Assembly (NCBI GenBank): GCA_025526995.1
Contig: JAHLKG010000010.1
Location: 930,001-994,000 of the forward strand
DNA: 64,000 nucleotides
Source: Powellomyces hirtus
Lineage: Eukaryota; Chytridiomycota; Chytridiomycetes; Spizellomycetales; Powellomycetaceae
Direction: 5' to 3'
Shown: positions 1 to 10,423 of the stretch, in pieces
How the letters are laid out: each line of letters begins with the position of its first letter
How positions within the stretch are numbered: position 1 is the stretch's first letter
Notes under the pieces: model-generated
Told to the model about the DNA's origin: nothing
Seen by the model: only the letters and a program-made list of their open reading frames with translations
Databases searched by the model: none
Program-made: the position numbers and the translations under genes

Positions 1-429
1 AGCAGAGTATTGTATCTTGGGCATGGACGGCGATTTATGGAGGGTATTCGGACCAGAGGCGCTATTCACCGCTTTCTTGTAAACAGTGGATTGGACAATG
101 GGAGTGATGACAGGTGTAACGGAGCGCGAGTCGGGTGGAGTGGCGATTTGATGAGATGTATGGGAGGGAAGCCGCCGCGGAAGCGACGGTGCTGTCGGTG
201 GTGATCCGTTCAAAGCCTTTGCCATCGCGGGACTGCCTGTTGTGGATAAGCTGGCGCTGCGCAAAAGTTGCGATCCGAACTGTTGTTGTTGCGAACCGAA
301 TGGCGTCCGGGCGGGCATTGGCGGTGCGTACGAGGGTATAGGTTCGGGTTCCGGGCCGGCTCTTGATTTGTCACTGAAATTCGGGTGCTTGTGACTTTCA
401 GGCTTGATGTCCATTCCATTGACGGACAT
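1..429 (-). CDS. Partial CDS, N-terminal part of a disordered Ser/Pro/Gln-rich protein
   Basis: The minus strand stays open from an ATG at 429-427 to the window edge, about 143 codons with no stop, so the gene continues outside. A second in-frame ATG lies at 414. The product is rich in Ser, Pro, Thr and Gln, with a QQQQ run and many SP/TP pairs such as RSVTPVITPI, typical of an intrinsically disordered regulatory or scaffold region. I recognise no domain. Third codon positions are C/G-rich, as in other genes here, which supports real coding. The only plus-strand frames across it are short and unconvincing. The function is unknown. A later start or an upstream exon cannot be excluded. Confidence 0.55.
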   Translation of the reverse strand, partial: MSVNGMDIKPESHKHPNFSDKSRAGPEPEPIPSYAPPMPARTPFGSQQQQFGSQLLRSASLSTTGSPAMAKALNGSPPTAPSLPRRLPSHTSHQIATPPDSRSVTPVITPIVQSTVYKKAVNSASGPNTLHKSPSMPKIQYSA

Positions 430-728
430 TGTATTCAATACAACTGATAAGGTTTGCTGTGATATCCAACCTCGTTCCGTCAGCGCTATTGGGAGAGACA
501 TGTTTGTCAGTCAGAATATACAGACCCAACAATTTTCAGTGTTGCTCCTCTCTATAGAGACCCTCTATCAGAATTCTTTGAGCTGTCACGGAGCCGTACC
601 TCCAAGATTAATTCTCAGCCTGTCGAGCACATGCTGCCTGAATTCCGCATTGGCCGGCTGACTCAAGTCGCTCAAGTCCGTAGCCTTCTTTTTCGTCTTT
701 TTGTTGACCGTTTTTAATTTGGAGAGCA

Positions 729-756
729 TGACTGACTGACTGACTGACTGACTGAC
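729..756. repeat. TGAC tetranucleotide microsatellite (7 copies)
   Basis: Seven perfect TGAC units lie in the region upstream of the minus-strand partial gene. It is a simple sequence repeat with no evident function. Confidence 0.95.
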
Positions 757-1674
757 TAGACTGTTTAGGGCACTTGTGGTGTATTTATGTGTGAGAGTTA
801 AAATTGGAAATAAAATGCAAAATGTTTCGGCAAGGAATGACGGGAACTGGGATGTGTTCGGAATTCGAAAGCCTGGAAACTTTGAGTTTGCGCGCTTGCT
901 TAGTCAGTGCTGCGATCGAGATGACATGCCCAATGCCACATCAAACAAACATATTCTATTGACCATCAACAAGCAATGTTGTGAAGCCACCACTAGCATT
1001 CAGAAAAGAATATAACGCTTGTACAGACCCCCTCGTAGTACAAGTTCATGTTTGGAGGTTGAAAGCCAGCGTCAGCGGCCAAAGTTCGTGGCGGGCGCGG
1101 TATGGATTGACGAAAGCGCAGCTTGCACCGGAGGGTGAGTACAAGCAGTACTATACTGGCACATCATACAAATACAGCGAACTTGATTTTGAAGCGCTGA
1201 TGAGCGAACCATCATCACAATCACTGTGTCTGTGGCGGCCTCACATTTTGAACAGCTTTCTTGGTGTGGCCTGTGCCTGATACTCCCTCGATTATGCCAA
1301 TACATAACTGATGCTGCAAAAGAAATGTGCCACACAAAAACGCAACAGCACATCGCAGGATGTGCGTAGCGCACCAATTGCCAGCTGATCGTATCCAAGC
1401 GGTAAAAATTGTAACTTATACACGAGCATCCCTTTCTACATCGATGGTAGATGCATCGCCAGGGTAGATGGTGTTGGTATGGTGACTCTTCATCAAGATT
1501 AACGTCCTCTTCATCAAAGATTTGCTCAGCCGCTTGTCCGGCTCGTTGCCAAGATTGCGCTCCTTTTGTTGGAGATCGTTCGACTGGCACTGTTCGTGAA
1601 GGGACGGAAGACTTATAGTTGTGAAGGCTTTACAGTGAGAGAATGATTTGAATGTAGTTCTCAGAGCTCATAAC

Positions 1675-1695
1675 CTAGAATCTAGAATCTAGAAT
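1675..1695. repeat. CTAGAAT heptamer, three perfect tandem copies
   Basis: Three exact 7-bp copies lie in AT-rich intergenic DNA. The repeat is short and its significance is unclear. Confidence 0.9.
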
Positions 1696-3208
1696 CTATT
1701 GTAAGGATTCGCTTTGAGGGCGACGTCCTCAATATTCCAACACCCGCTTCATAGCTTCAATCTGCTCTTCACTTGCCCATTGTTCTCACTCATTTTTACC
1801 GTAATAAACTGTAGGGAAAGAATTTAATTTGGTGCAGTGTTCATATTTGACCATTTTCAGTGGGTCCTCAAAGATACCGACTTTTACAACCACTGGTGAG
1901 TTTGTGGTTAACAGTCAAAGTGTGGAGGAGTCAACAATTTGAAAATCGACACTAAACAAAAGTGCTACCATCTTCAGATGTGAGAATATGAGTATCCAGA
2001 TTTGTCCAGGTGATCACGTCCCTGAAGCTATCCGGATTGATGCAGCAAAGAACGTTGATATTGCTCTCTCAATACCAGCTACATACACACAACTACCATT
2101 CACATTAAGGGTTTGTGATGTAAAACGATCTGGTTGAGCGTCAGAAAGATTCATGATGTTTGAGAGTGTAATAGTACTATAGTAGCCCGAGTCGTTACTC
2201 TTATCTACTCCAAGTTGAAGAAAGGCACAGGACCTGCGATTTTCTGACAGCAGCTTGAATGTTCTCCCGTTTGCAGTAGATCGATAACTGGCGAGTTGTA
2301 TCAGAGTATGTGACTATCTCAGTCTGAGTTTTAGCGGCGTGCCTACAGCCGCTGGGATACGGGTCAATAAAGCGAAAGAGTTGTTTTGAGTGAGTTGTTT
2401 TGACAGAGCACCCATGAGGGGTCATGTGAGGACACCCCTCAGGTGCTCAAAACCGCCCGAACGGGGGGCCTGTATGTGGTTCAATGGCAGACGGGCATTG
2501 CGCGCTAGTCACAATATGTCGATTGTCGGGGCGGTTCTTGTTATTCGAATGACGAGCCGCTTCTCGCTGTCGCAAGACTGGGCCCGGCTCTCATGCTAGG
2601 AGAGCCGGGTTGATTTCCAGACGGCCGCGTTAAAGTATTTGCACAATCATTATCAAGGGGAAGTTTGATGTGTAGGCGCACGGCCATTGAAAATCCTGTT
2701 TTGGGGGCAGATCAAGCATCATCAAAGGCCGGACGAGTAACTTCTCACACGCGCCTCCTTTTCGCACTGCTTGAGGCGCTACATCCTTTTGATGGTCACC
2801 GGTCATCTTCTCATTGTAAGAGTGAACAATCGCAGCGTGCCATGCTGCTTGTAAGATGGATACGCACGAAGCTTGACTACGAACAATATCGATCGTGTGT
2901 TGGCAGTAACAATGAAACATCAAAGGAGGAAGACTCCGAGAAAGGAGATGCGAGTCATGCTGACGAAAGTATATATTATGGGGGTGCAGTGATAAGACGA
3001 CAAATGATTATGAACAAAAACACATAAATACGGCGAAAAGCAGTCTAATGGAGAAAAAGCCTGACACGCACAGGTAATTGATGCGGCCACTGCCTCACAC
3101 ATCCCTTGAGACGTGCAGATGGTTGTGCAGATGAAAATGTACGCGCGGCCATATGTTCACGTATGGTGCTTGGATCGTGCGGGTGAACAGTCACACCATG
3201 GCGATCGT

Positions 3209-4707
3209 CTAGTCCAGGTCCGCCACCTCTGATAACGTGCCATCGGCCTTCATAGCGTTTGGTAAAAAGAAGTCGGCTAGTTTCAGGTGTCGCACTTTCA
3301 CATCCTATGAAATGCCATACTGAATGAGAAACTGAAGGAGACGTAAAGCATCAGCATGACCGCGGAACTTACGTTGATGTCGACTTCATGTAGCTTTCCA
3401 TCAAATTGTCTTATCGCTTCTCGGACGGGCATCATCGCCGCATTCCGACACAGCTCTTTCAGATCGCTCCCTGCAGCAGACGATGAACACTTAGTGAACA
3501 GGCACGACATGGTAGCGCTGTTTGGAGAACCGCCTTGTAGCGGAGCCAAAACATACCAGAATATCCAGCTGTGCGTACGACGAGTTCCTTGACGTCAAAG
3601 TCCGGTTCGAGGTTAGCTTGTCGAAGCAGCAGAGTCAGGACACGCGTTCTCTGTTCAGCGTCCGGCAGTCGGATCTCGAATCGCTTGGGCATGCGTCTCA
3701 GAATGGCTTGGTCGATGTCGCCCGGTCTGTTTGTGGCGCCCAGAACCAAGATGCGCATGTCTCCCGTCCCCAAACCATCCCATAATCTACATAGCCGTGC
3801 GATTGCAATGACATGAGTACATCCGAAGGCAGATGTTTCGAACGAACTTTGAGCGGATGAGTGGTCACTTACGTCATGAACTCCGCCTTCATCATAGCGG
3901 TGACTTCGTGATCTTGACTTTTTCGTTCCCGAAGGAAGGAATCGATTTCATCAATGAAGATGATGCATGGCTGCAACTTCTCCGCAAGGGAAAACACAGC
4001 GGATACCAGCTTTTGCGATTCTCCAAACTACACAAAGAATCACCATTTTTGTAAGGACAACAGTACACGCCAAACTGCCTGGAAACATCCGATCGCATAC
4101 TCACCCACTTCTCCATCAGCGTTGATACGTGGAGGTTGATAAAAGTAGCACCGGATTCTTTCGCGAGTGCTTTTGCCAACATGGTCTTTCCACATCCTGG
4201 TGGTCCGTGCAGCAGGACACCCTTCGGAGCACCCAACAGACCCGAAGCAGAACTGAATAGCTGAGGATAGCACAGAGGGTATATAACGGATTCCTTCAAT
4301 GCCTTGACAATGTGATCCAATCCTCCGATATCTAAAAACGACACCGCATGAGCAAAAGAGTCCGAGGAATTCCGTTCGCAAGCGTATGTTGAGGGTGGTT
4401 GAAATATACCAGCAAAGTGTACTGGGATGTCCTCTGGATAGACGACTTCGGCAGCTATGATCTCCTCATGTTCTGATAGCTTCAAGTCCCGTATCTGCAT
4501 CAGGCGACAGAGTCAGTTTTCGACAGATCTCTCGTTCCTCATTCCTTCGGCATATGCACGCACGCCAAGCTTTCCAAGGACTCTGTTGCTCTTGGCCCTA
4601 GCTTCGTCCTTTTTCTTCTTGAACGGGTCCAGACCAGAGAGAACCCATTTGACTCCAAAGTACAGCACAACCTGAGATAGGGCAAATATGGATACTGGTA
4701 TTTGCAT
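3209..4707 (-). CDS. MSP1: Msp1/ATAD1 AAA+ ATPase (outer-membrane protein extractor)
   Basis: Seven exons (4707-4564, 4494-4410, 4331-4105, 4027-3873, 3786-3557, 3470-3373, 3304-3209) splice in phase to 344 aa. An N-terminal transmembrane helix (about residues 5-24) is followed by a basic stretch KKKK. Then comes one AAA+ module with Walker A GPPGCGKT (about 119-126), Walker B IIFIDEID, the ATNRP sensor region and an RRMP arginine-finger segment. The length fits the family (about 360 aa). Msp1/ATAD1 sits in the mitochondrial outer membrane and peroxisome and extracts mistargeted tail-anchored proteins. The start gives the membrane helix directly and is the conserved one. The gene is divergent from XRCC3 across 390 bp. 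I am very sure of the family; each exon border rests on GT-AG plus phase. Confidence 0.93.
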
Positions 4708-5097
4708 ATAAAACAAATGTGTGAGCTCGCTTCCCGCCCGCCCGCTTCGACTAGCAAAATGTTTCCGGCCGAGATCGTCACGCACCGTCTACCAGGACTT
4801 TCTTTGATGTGGGCGCTAATTTCAACATTGATGTGAATCTGTGTATCGGGGCTTGTTCAACAATCGGAGTGAACATGCGTTGAAGAAAGCGTTGAGGAAC
4901 TGTTCGGAAGAAAGCGCGACTCGCACTCAACCTAGCGAAATGACCTCAGATTTCCCCAACCGATCCTGGTGAAATTGAACGTGGAACTTACTACTCAGTG
5001 AAACACTGCAAGCGCTGTCAAGAGAAGCCTTGATTTTTCTCTTGCTCGGTCTCGCGGACAGCGCGGACTGCTCCAGAGTAGCTGCGGGGACTACTTC
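4708..5097. promoter_or_regulatory. Divergent intergenic region between MSP1 and XRCC3
   Basis: These 390 bp separate two divergently transcribed genes, so both promoters and 5' UTRs must lie here. I see no clear TATA box. C/G-rich motifs such as cccgcccgcccgc occur at about 4733-4745. Confidence 0.4.
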
Positions 5098-6404
5098 ATG
5101 GATCTAGGCTCATGCCATCTTGACAAGGACCTTCTGAGCGCTTTGAAGCGAGGTATGCCTGGTCAATAACCGCACCAACCGTGGAGGCGGCATACATTGG
5201 ATTGCCGAACGCTAATGATCCTATTAGCGCAGTTTGCGACGGCAGAAGATGTGCTTCTATCATCAGAATCTGAACTCGCTAAACGGGCTCGCATAAAGGG
5301 CGAGGACGCCAAGGCGCTTCTTCGCCAGTTGTCTTCACAGCTATTCTCTGCTCCAAAGCATCAAACTGCCCAAGAACTCTTCATGCGGTCAACTGATGGT
5401 CTCTCAACTGGCGATAAACTGTTGGACGAGCTCCTGCGCGGAGGTCTGCGGCCTGGCGTAACAGAAGTTTTCGGAAAGAGCGGGGTTGGCAAGACCCAGC
5501 TGGCGCTGCAGTTGTGCGTCATGGCCACGGCACCGGCGCATCTGGGAGGACTTGATGGTGGTAGGTGTCCTCGATGCGGGGAACTGGAAGAGGTAGGCGC
5601 TTGAATATATCTCCTTCCTTCTTGACAGGCGCAATCTACATCGCAACGGAGCAACCTTTCCCAATAACACGCTTTCATGATATCGCTTTGTCGCGATTGC
5701 CAACCCTTGACCCAATTCAAGTTTTGGATCGGACGCATATCATCCATATCCGTGATCAAGAAACGCAACAGCACGTGCTTTCATACTGCCTCTCGCCGGC
5801 CATCGCTCGTCTGAAAGCTCGCGTCGTCATCATCGATTCGATTGCTGCCAACTTCCGAGGGGATGAAGGAGCATCTGAGTTGAACGTCTCGCTACGGGCA
5901 AATATGCTCTACGAGATAGGAAGGGCTCTTAAAACTGCGGCTCATGACCACCAATGCGTTATAGTGTGTTTAAATCAGGTAGTCGATGTGTTCGAGGGAG
6001 CGCGGAACGGACAGGTTCTTGGAGGATTTAAAGGAGCAAGTCCATCTCTCCAGCTGAACATGAACAACATGAAACTGGCCGCGGGAAAGAATGAGGTCGC
6101 ACCGAGCTTGGGACTCGCGTGGTCAAACATGGTAAACACGCGGATCAAGTTATCTCGTGTGAACATTGCTCCTGGCAATCTTTTGGGGCAAGCTCGCTTG
6201 TTGGATGCCGAAACTGCGCAACATGTAGTTTCGCGGACAATGGAGATTGGATTCGCTTCCCATCTACCGCTGGCTAGTTGCAGTTATTCAATCACGGCGC
6301 AGGGTGTCGTGGGAAAGACGAGCGATAGACATCAGATAGGCTGTCAGGAGCTCAAGGACTTGAGCACCGATATATTGTCAGAATCTACAGATATAGATGA
6401 CTGA
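5098..6404 (+). CDS. XRCC3: RAD51 paralogue XRCC3 / Rad57
   Basis: Three exons (5098-5152, 5228-5560, 5629-6404) give 387 aa. A short N-terminal helical domain (LLSALKRAQFATAEDVL) leads into a RecA core with Walker A GKSGVGKT (about 101-108) and Walker B RVVIIDS (about 194-200). The segments AIYIATEQ, SLGLAWSN and ASCSYSITAQGV are characteristic of XRCC3 rather than of RAD51 itself. The product assists RAD51 filament assembly in homologous recombination. The ATG in exon 1 was chosen because it restores the family N-terminus; the ATG at 5197 lies inside intron 1. Its last 20 coding bases overlap the 3' coding end of the convergent PSMG1 gene. Confidence 0.9.
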
Positions 6405-7671
6405 CGTCTTTCTTCGCCACCGCATTGATGGCTTTGATGTATTCAGCCTTTGTTTGTGTCGTGGCACCTTCCCTCACCGACGCTGGCAGCGTTGACAGTA
6501 TTGTTTCGAAGGCTTGTAGGGTTGCAACTGATATGTCGTGTCTACCGAATTGTGTCTCAAGTAGCGAGACGTACAGATAAGCGGGCAAGTGACGCACTTC
6601 GAGCTGGAAAACGAAATCAGTGTGGATCCACGATTCATTGGAATCTGATGTTTCGAGCTTACCCATGTCAAGAAAGCAGCTGCAGGCCCAGTGATTATGG
6701 ACGGTGGCGCAAGATGCTCGACTGCATCAATCTAGTGGACGCGTTACAAAAAGGTGATACACACGGTCGCCTCATATCACAGAAAATACCTCATGGGCAA
6801 GGGTGGTTTTCAGTTTGCGGAGCAGCGGGGGTGCTGTCTCTTCAGATGCTTGCTTGAATTGGTACTCGGTCATGGAATCGAATATCATCGTTCTGTGAAC
6901 GGTCATGCTGTAGGTAGGGAGCACTGCCAGACCACTCGAACTATCATCTTCATGGATACCTTTGTGGTTGAATATGGGTGAAAAAGACGTCGGCCCAGGC
7001 TGGTGACAGCTCTGAAGATATGTCATATTGACATATGACGATAAGCGTCGAAGGCTCGTCCACCAGCTCATAAAGCGTAAAGGTCTGTCCCGTATCCCAT
7101 GATTAGGCAAGCAATCGCAATCACATAAGTTTCCATACAATGTGCGGGTACCTGAGCTGAGAGCATCTGCTTCTCCCAAGCTGATCCTTTCTGCACTCGT
7201 CACAAGATCAGACAGAATCCAAGACGCGCGCACCATGAATTGGTTTTCTCTCACCACTTCGGCACTGGGAAAACGCATGCTCCCGACAAACTTTCGCTTC
7301 TGGAAACGACCATTCAAAAACAGAGCTCCAGCACCGGGAAGCCCTAGAAGCAAGAGTTGCGGTGTCTTTGCTGCCTGCGTATCGCACCCAGGTGCCCACT
7401 GCAGAGTAGGAAAAGTCTGAGAAGGATGGAGAGTTCTAGTTCCGACAGGCACCACATACCTCAAGCACGGGTCGCACTACAGGGGCAATGCCTGCCTCTG
7501 CGGCCTCCAGCTCCTCCAATTCCTCGGCCTGTCATGTTGCCCGGGCTTAGTGTCGCTTCTCCAGAATTGAAGTCGTAAAGGCGGCCTACTCACCTCATAG
7601 TCGCGAGCGGTAAGATCGGGTTGGAAGGGCCAGATGTCCTGAACAAAGCGCCGAATGTGATGAGAGGCCAT
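6385..7671 (-). CDS. PSMG1: Proteasome assembly chaperone 1 (PSMG1/Pba1-like)
   Basis: Exons 7671-7594, 7528-7460, 7416-7152, 7084-6960, 6907-6790, 6731-6663 and 6603-6385 read as a PAC1-type protein of roughly 313 aa. Family-like segments are QLLLLGLPGAGALFLNG, TFTLYELVDEPSTLIVIC, PPLLRKLKT and GPAAAFLTWLEVRHLPAYLY, the last matching the PAC1 element before its final helices. PAC1 works with PAC2 to start assembly of the 20S alpha ring. All junctions keep phase except exon 3 to exon 4: the donor after TCAG is phase 1 but the only nearby AG acceptor, before ACCTTT, needs phase 0. A non-standard splice site or a one-base sequence error there is likely. The CDS overlaps the XRCC3 3' end by 20 bp. 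The family call is good rather than certain. Confidence 0.72.
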
Positions 7672-7937
7672 CGCGTATCAGATCGAGAAACCTCGTTGAG
7701 CATACCATTTTTGCTCTTACTGCTGAGGTTGGAATGTGTTGGTGACGCAAATTGCAATGTCCAGTAGGAAAGCCACGTTTGAGAAGAACGCGGCAGACGC
7801 GTCACCAGGTAGACTTGAAGGGTGCAACTGGAGTACTTGTAGAAGTTACAGCCTTGTCAACAAACTACACCAATCTACTCATCTGTTACTCAGCTACGTT
7901 GATCTACCCTCTGCAACATAGAGTGATCAATTGCAAC
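7672..7937. promoter_or_regulatory. Divergent promoter region, PSMG1 / sepiapterin reductase
   Basis: 266 bp lie between the two start codons of divergent genes. I could pick out no specific element. Confidence 0.35.
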
Positions 7938-8726
7938 ATGCCTCGCACTCTGATCCTACTTACTGGCGCTTCGCGCGGATTCGGACGGTCCATCGCGCTC
8001 AGCTGCGCAAAGTCCGGCTTGGCCAAAGGTCAACCCCTCGACTTCCTTTTGACCGCTCGCGACACCGGTCTTCTCGGAGAAACTCGATCACAGATCCTCG
8101 CTCTGTCCCCGTCAGCAACCGTCGTCACTCACGCGGTCGATTTTACTCTTCCAGGACTGGACAACTTATGCGAGGGGTTATTGAATATGATCCCACGCCC
8201 AGGAAGCGAGTACACCCAGGTGTATCTGATCAACAATGCCGGATCTCTGGGAAAGCTGGATCGCCTGCGCCATCAGACAGCTGCGGACATTGCACCTGCG
8301 ATTCACGTCAACCTAACAGCCCCGATGGCGCTCACCACAGCGTTCCTGCGTCATTTTGCCAATCCCACCCAGAGTACCATCGTCAACATATCGTCTCTGG
8401 CAGCGGTAACGGCATTCGATTGTTGGGGTGTGTACTGTGCCACGAAAGCTGCGCGAGATATGTACCACAAGACTATCGCCGTTGAAGAACCGAATGTTCG
8501 CATCCTCATTTACGCGCCCGGACCATTGGATACCGACATGCAGACCAGAATCCGCGATGAGATGCCCGATGTCCCGTTGAGGGAAGTATACATCCAAATG
8601 CACCAAGATCAGAATTTGGTGGACCCTGCGGTATCAGCAAAGGTTTTGATTGAACTTCTCGAGAAAGATACCTATGAGAATGCTGCACACATTGACATCT
8701 ATGATGTGGAAGGGTGGCAAAAGTGA
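7938..8726 (+). CDS. SPR: Sepiapterin reductase (SDR family)
   Basis: A single exon of 262 aa, matching the usual length (about 260). The NADPH-binding Rossmann motif TGASRGFG lies at about residues 9-16, the structural NNAG at 99-102, serines of NISSLAA at 152-153, and the catalytic YCATK pair Tyr166/Lys170. APGPLDTDM near 193-201 is the signature that separates sepiapterin reductases from generic SDRs. The enzyme makes tetrahydrobiopterin from 6-pyruvoyl-tetrahydropterin. The ATG at 7938 is preferred over an upstream in-frame start because the extra 62 residues resemble no SDR and the upstream DNA is promoter-like. Tetrahydrobiopterin synthesis is patchy in fungi, which fits an early-diverging lineage. 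Confidence 0.88.
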   Translation: MPRTLILLTGASRGFGRSIALSCAKSGLAKGQPLDFLLTARDTGLLGETRSQILALSPSATVVTHAVDFTLPGLDNLCEGLLNMIPRPGSEYTQVYLINNAGSLGKLDRLRHQTAADIAPAIHVNLTAPMALTTAFLRHFANPTQSTIVNISSLAAVTAFDCWGVYCATKAARDMYHKTIAVEEPNVRILIYAPGPLDTDMQTRIRDEMPDVPLREVYIQMHQDQNLVDPAVSAKVLIELLEKDTYENAAHIDIYDVEGWQK

Positions 8727-9277
8727 ATCTCGGCCCCAATGCTTGCGCGCGTGGTCGGTCGAAGGCATATTATAGTATAGGAGCTACCATATGTCATCAA
8801 TACGGAACGTCAATCAACAATGGTGTGGTCGTTGCTTTTGTCTCTCAGTGTACATTTCTGTGCCTGACATTTCGCAATGTCAGACCAAAGCAGTACGTGG
8901 CTAACTAGGATTTCCGAACGCTTTAGCAAGATTTCCGAACGCTTGCTAATGCGCCATGCCCTTGACGACCGAGTGAGGCTGTGATGGCTACTGATCGACG
9001 GAGCAAGCGGTCTTCGCTATTTTGGACATCCAACCGCGTGAGTTTCGCGAGTGAAAGGCCATCGCGGTGTGAGAATGCGCGCGAGTGTGGCTTTTCGCGC
9101 GCCATCCGACACGGAGGTTCGTGTGGATAAATCAGTGAAATGGAAGCAAGACCCACTGTTCATTCATAAAAAGGGAGAGGCGTTTGCAGAAGCACTTTCG
9201 ACTCTGTTTCCTAGTTACTCAATATCACAAAGCATTTGTGAAAAAAGATCGGCCCTTCTTCCCCATTTCCCCTCACA
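8727..9277. other. Intergenic region between SPR and FAHD1
   Basis: 550 bp hold the SPR 3' flank and the FAHD1 promoter. Apart from the 15-bp direct repeat I see no gene or clear element. Confidence 0.5.
8909..8944. repeat. Direct repeat, 15 bp twice at 21-bp spacing
   Basis: GATTTCCGAACGCTT occurs at 8909-8923 and again at 8930-8944, between SPR and FAHD1. The copies are exact and spaced by two helical turns, so this could be a paired protein-binding site upstream of FAHD1 or a chance duplication. Confidence 0.8.
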
Positions 9278-10316
9278 ATGGCCGCTCCCCTTAAAGATTT
9301 TACAAAGTTTGGCCGCAAGATTGTTGCCGTCGGAAGGAACTATGCGTACGTGTTGTTCGTCAAGAAGCTGTGCATCCTTTATGAGAACAGTTCCCGAACC
9401 TTCTTTACTATGAACCCAGGGCTCACGCGGCCGAGTTGTCCAATCCTCTACCGAAAATTCCCCTGTTGTTCCTCAAGCCCACGTCCAGTTACGTTCCAGC
9501 TCCCAAGCCATTCGCACTGCCCGCTCCACATGTGATGCATCATGAGATTGAGCTCGGTATTGTGATCGGAAAAACCGCAACGCATGTCAGCCGCGCAGAA
9601 GCTGATTCCGTTGTGGCTGGGTATTGTCTTGCCCTGGACATGACGGCTCGCGATCTCCAAGACAAAGCAAAGAGCGCAAAGGCACCATGGACTGTGGCGA
9701 AGGGCTGGGATGGGTTCACCCCAGTTAGGTATGCTCGGTGCTAGCCAATCATCGCTCTGACATGGTAGGCATCTCTATTTACGCGACTTCTTTCAGCGAG
9801 TTCATTCCCAAAGAGAAAATTCCCGACCCTCAAAACCTGCGATTATGGCTCGAGGTATGACCGGAATCACACTTCCAGAGTAACGAAATCATAGCGAGTA
9901 GGGAATGCTGAACATTTCACATAGGTGGACGGAAAGAAGGTTCAAGACGGTAACACCAAGGACATGATCTTCTCGTGAGTTGTCAAACGTACGCTGCAAT
10001 CGGAACAGTCCACTTGACACTGAGCAAAAACTCTTGCAGGATCCCAACTTTAATTTCATACATTTCGAAACTCATGACGCTGGAGCGCGGAGACGTGATT
10101 CTCACAGGTGCGCGTGCAAATGCAAACGGTTGATGCTGCAATCGCTGAACATGTCAACACTCTCATGTGATAGGAACCCCTGCTGGTGTCGGCCCTGTGC
10201 AGGTTGGACAGACCATGAAGGCTGGTCTGGAGGCACCGGGAGCTTCCTCTCAAATCATCACCATGTCGGTGCCCGTGATTGAGCGCCTACCAAAGGTGGA
10301 TGTTAACGAGGTCTAG
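9278..10316 (+). CDS. FAHD1: FAHD1-type acylpyruvase / oxaloacetate decarboxylase
   Basis: Six exons (9278-9345, 9420-9728, 9797-9854, 9925-9974, 10040-10107, 10174-10316) give 231 aa, close to the family's 220 or so. Hallmarks in order are KIVAVGRNYA at the N-terminus, FLKPTSSYV, the metal-binding HHEIELG glutamates, LALDMTARDLQ, FIPKEKIPDP, SYISKLMTLERGDVILTGTP and GVGPVQVGQ. FAHD1 proteins hydrolyse acylpyruvates and decarboxylate oxaloacetate, usually in mitochondria. No strong presequence is visible. All splice sites are GT-AG and phase-consistent. The next gene is convergent. Confidence 0.92.
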
Positions 10317-10423
10317 GCGTGAGATCAGACTATGGAGGTCTGCAGGGGCGTCAAAAGGTTCCGATCGGAACATATCCGGAAGCGTTCATACGAGTATGGC
10401 CATCATCTAGCCAGATAGACATT

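Larger units (their letters stand above)
430..3208. other. Intergenic region, no supportable gene
   Basis: About 2.8 kb between the partial gene and ATAD1. Only short open frames occur, with no family resemblance and no consistent splice-phase chain. A minus-strand frame around 1440-1590 has an acidic stretch (IFDEEDVNLDEE) but cannot be extended into a convincing model. Simple repeats at 729-756 and 1675-1695 are listed separately. Confidence 0.6.

Noticed and set aside
1072..1590. 172-codon minus-strand frame with an acidic segment near its start
   Set aside because: Only the first 40 residues look protein-like. The rest is Cys/Trp/His-rich noise, no splice chain extends it, and no family fits.
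7752..7937. Upstream in-frame extension of sepiapterin reductase
   Set aside because: The extra 62 residues lie in the divergent promoter and have no counterpart in the family, which begins right at the TGASRGFG strand.
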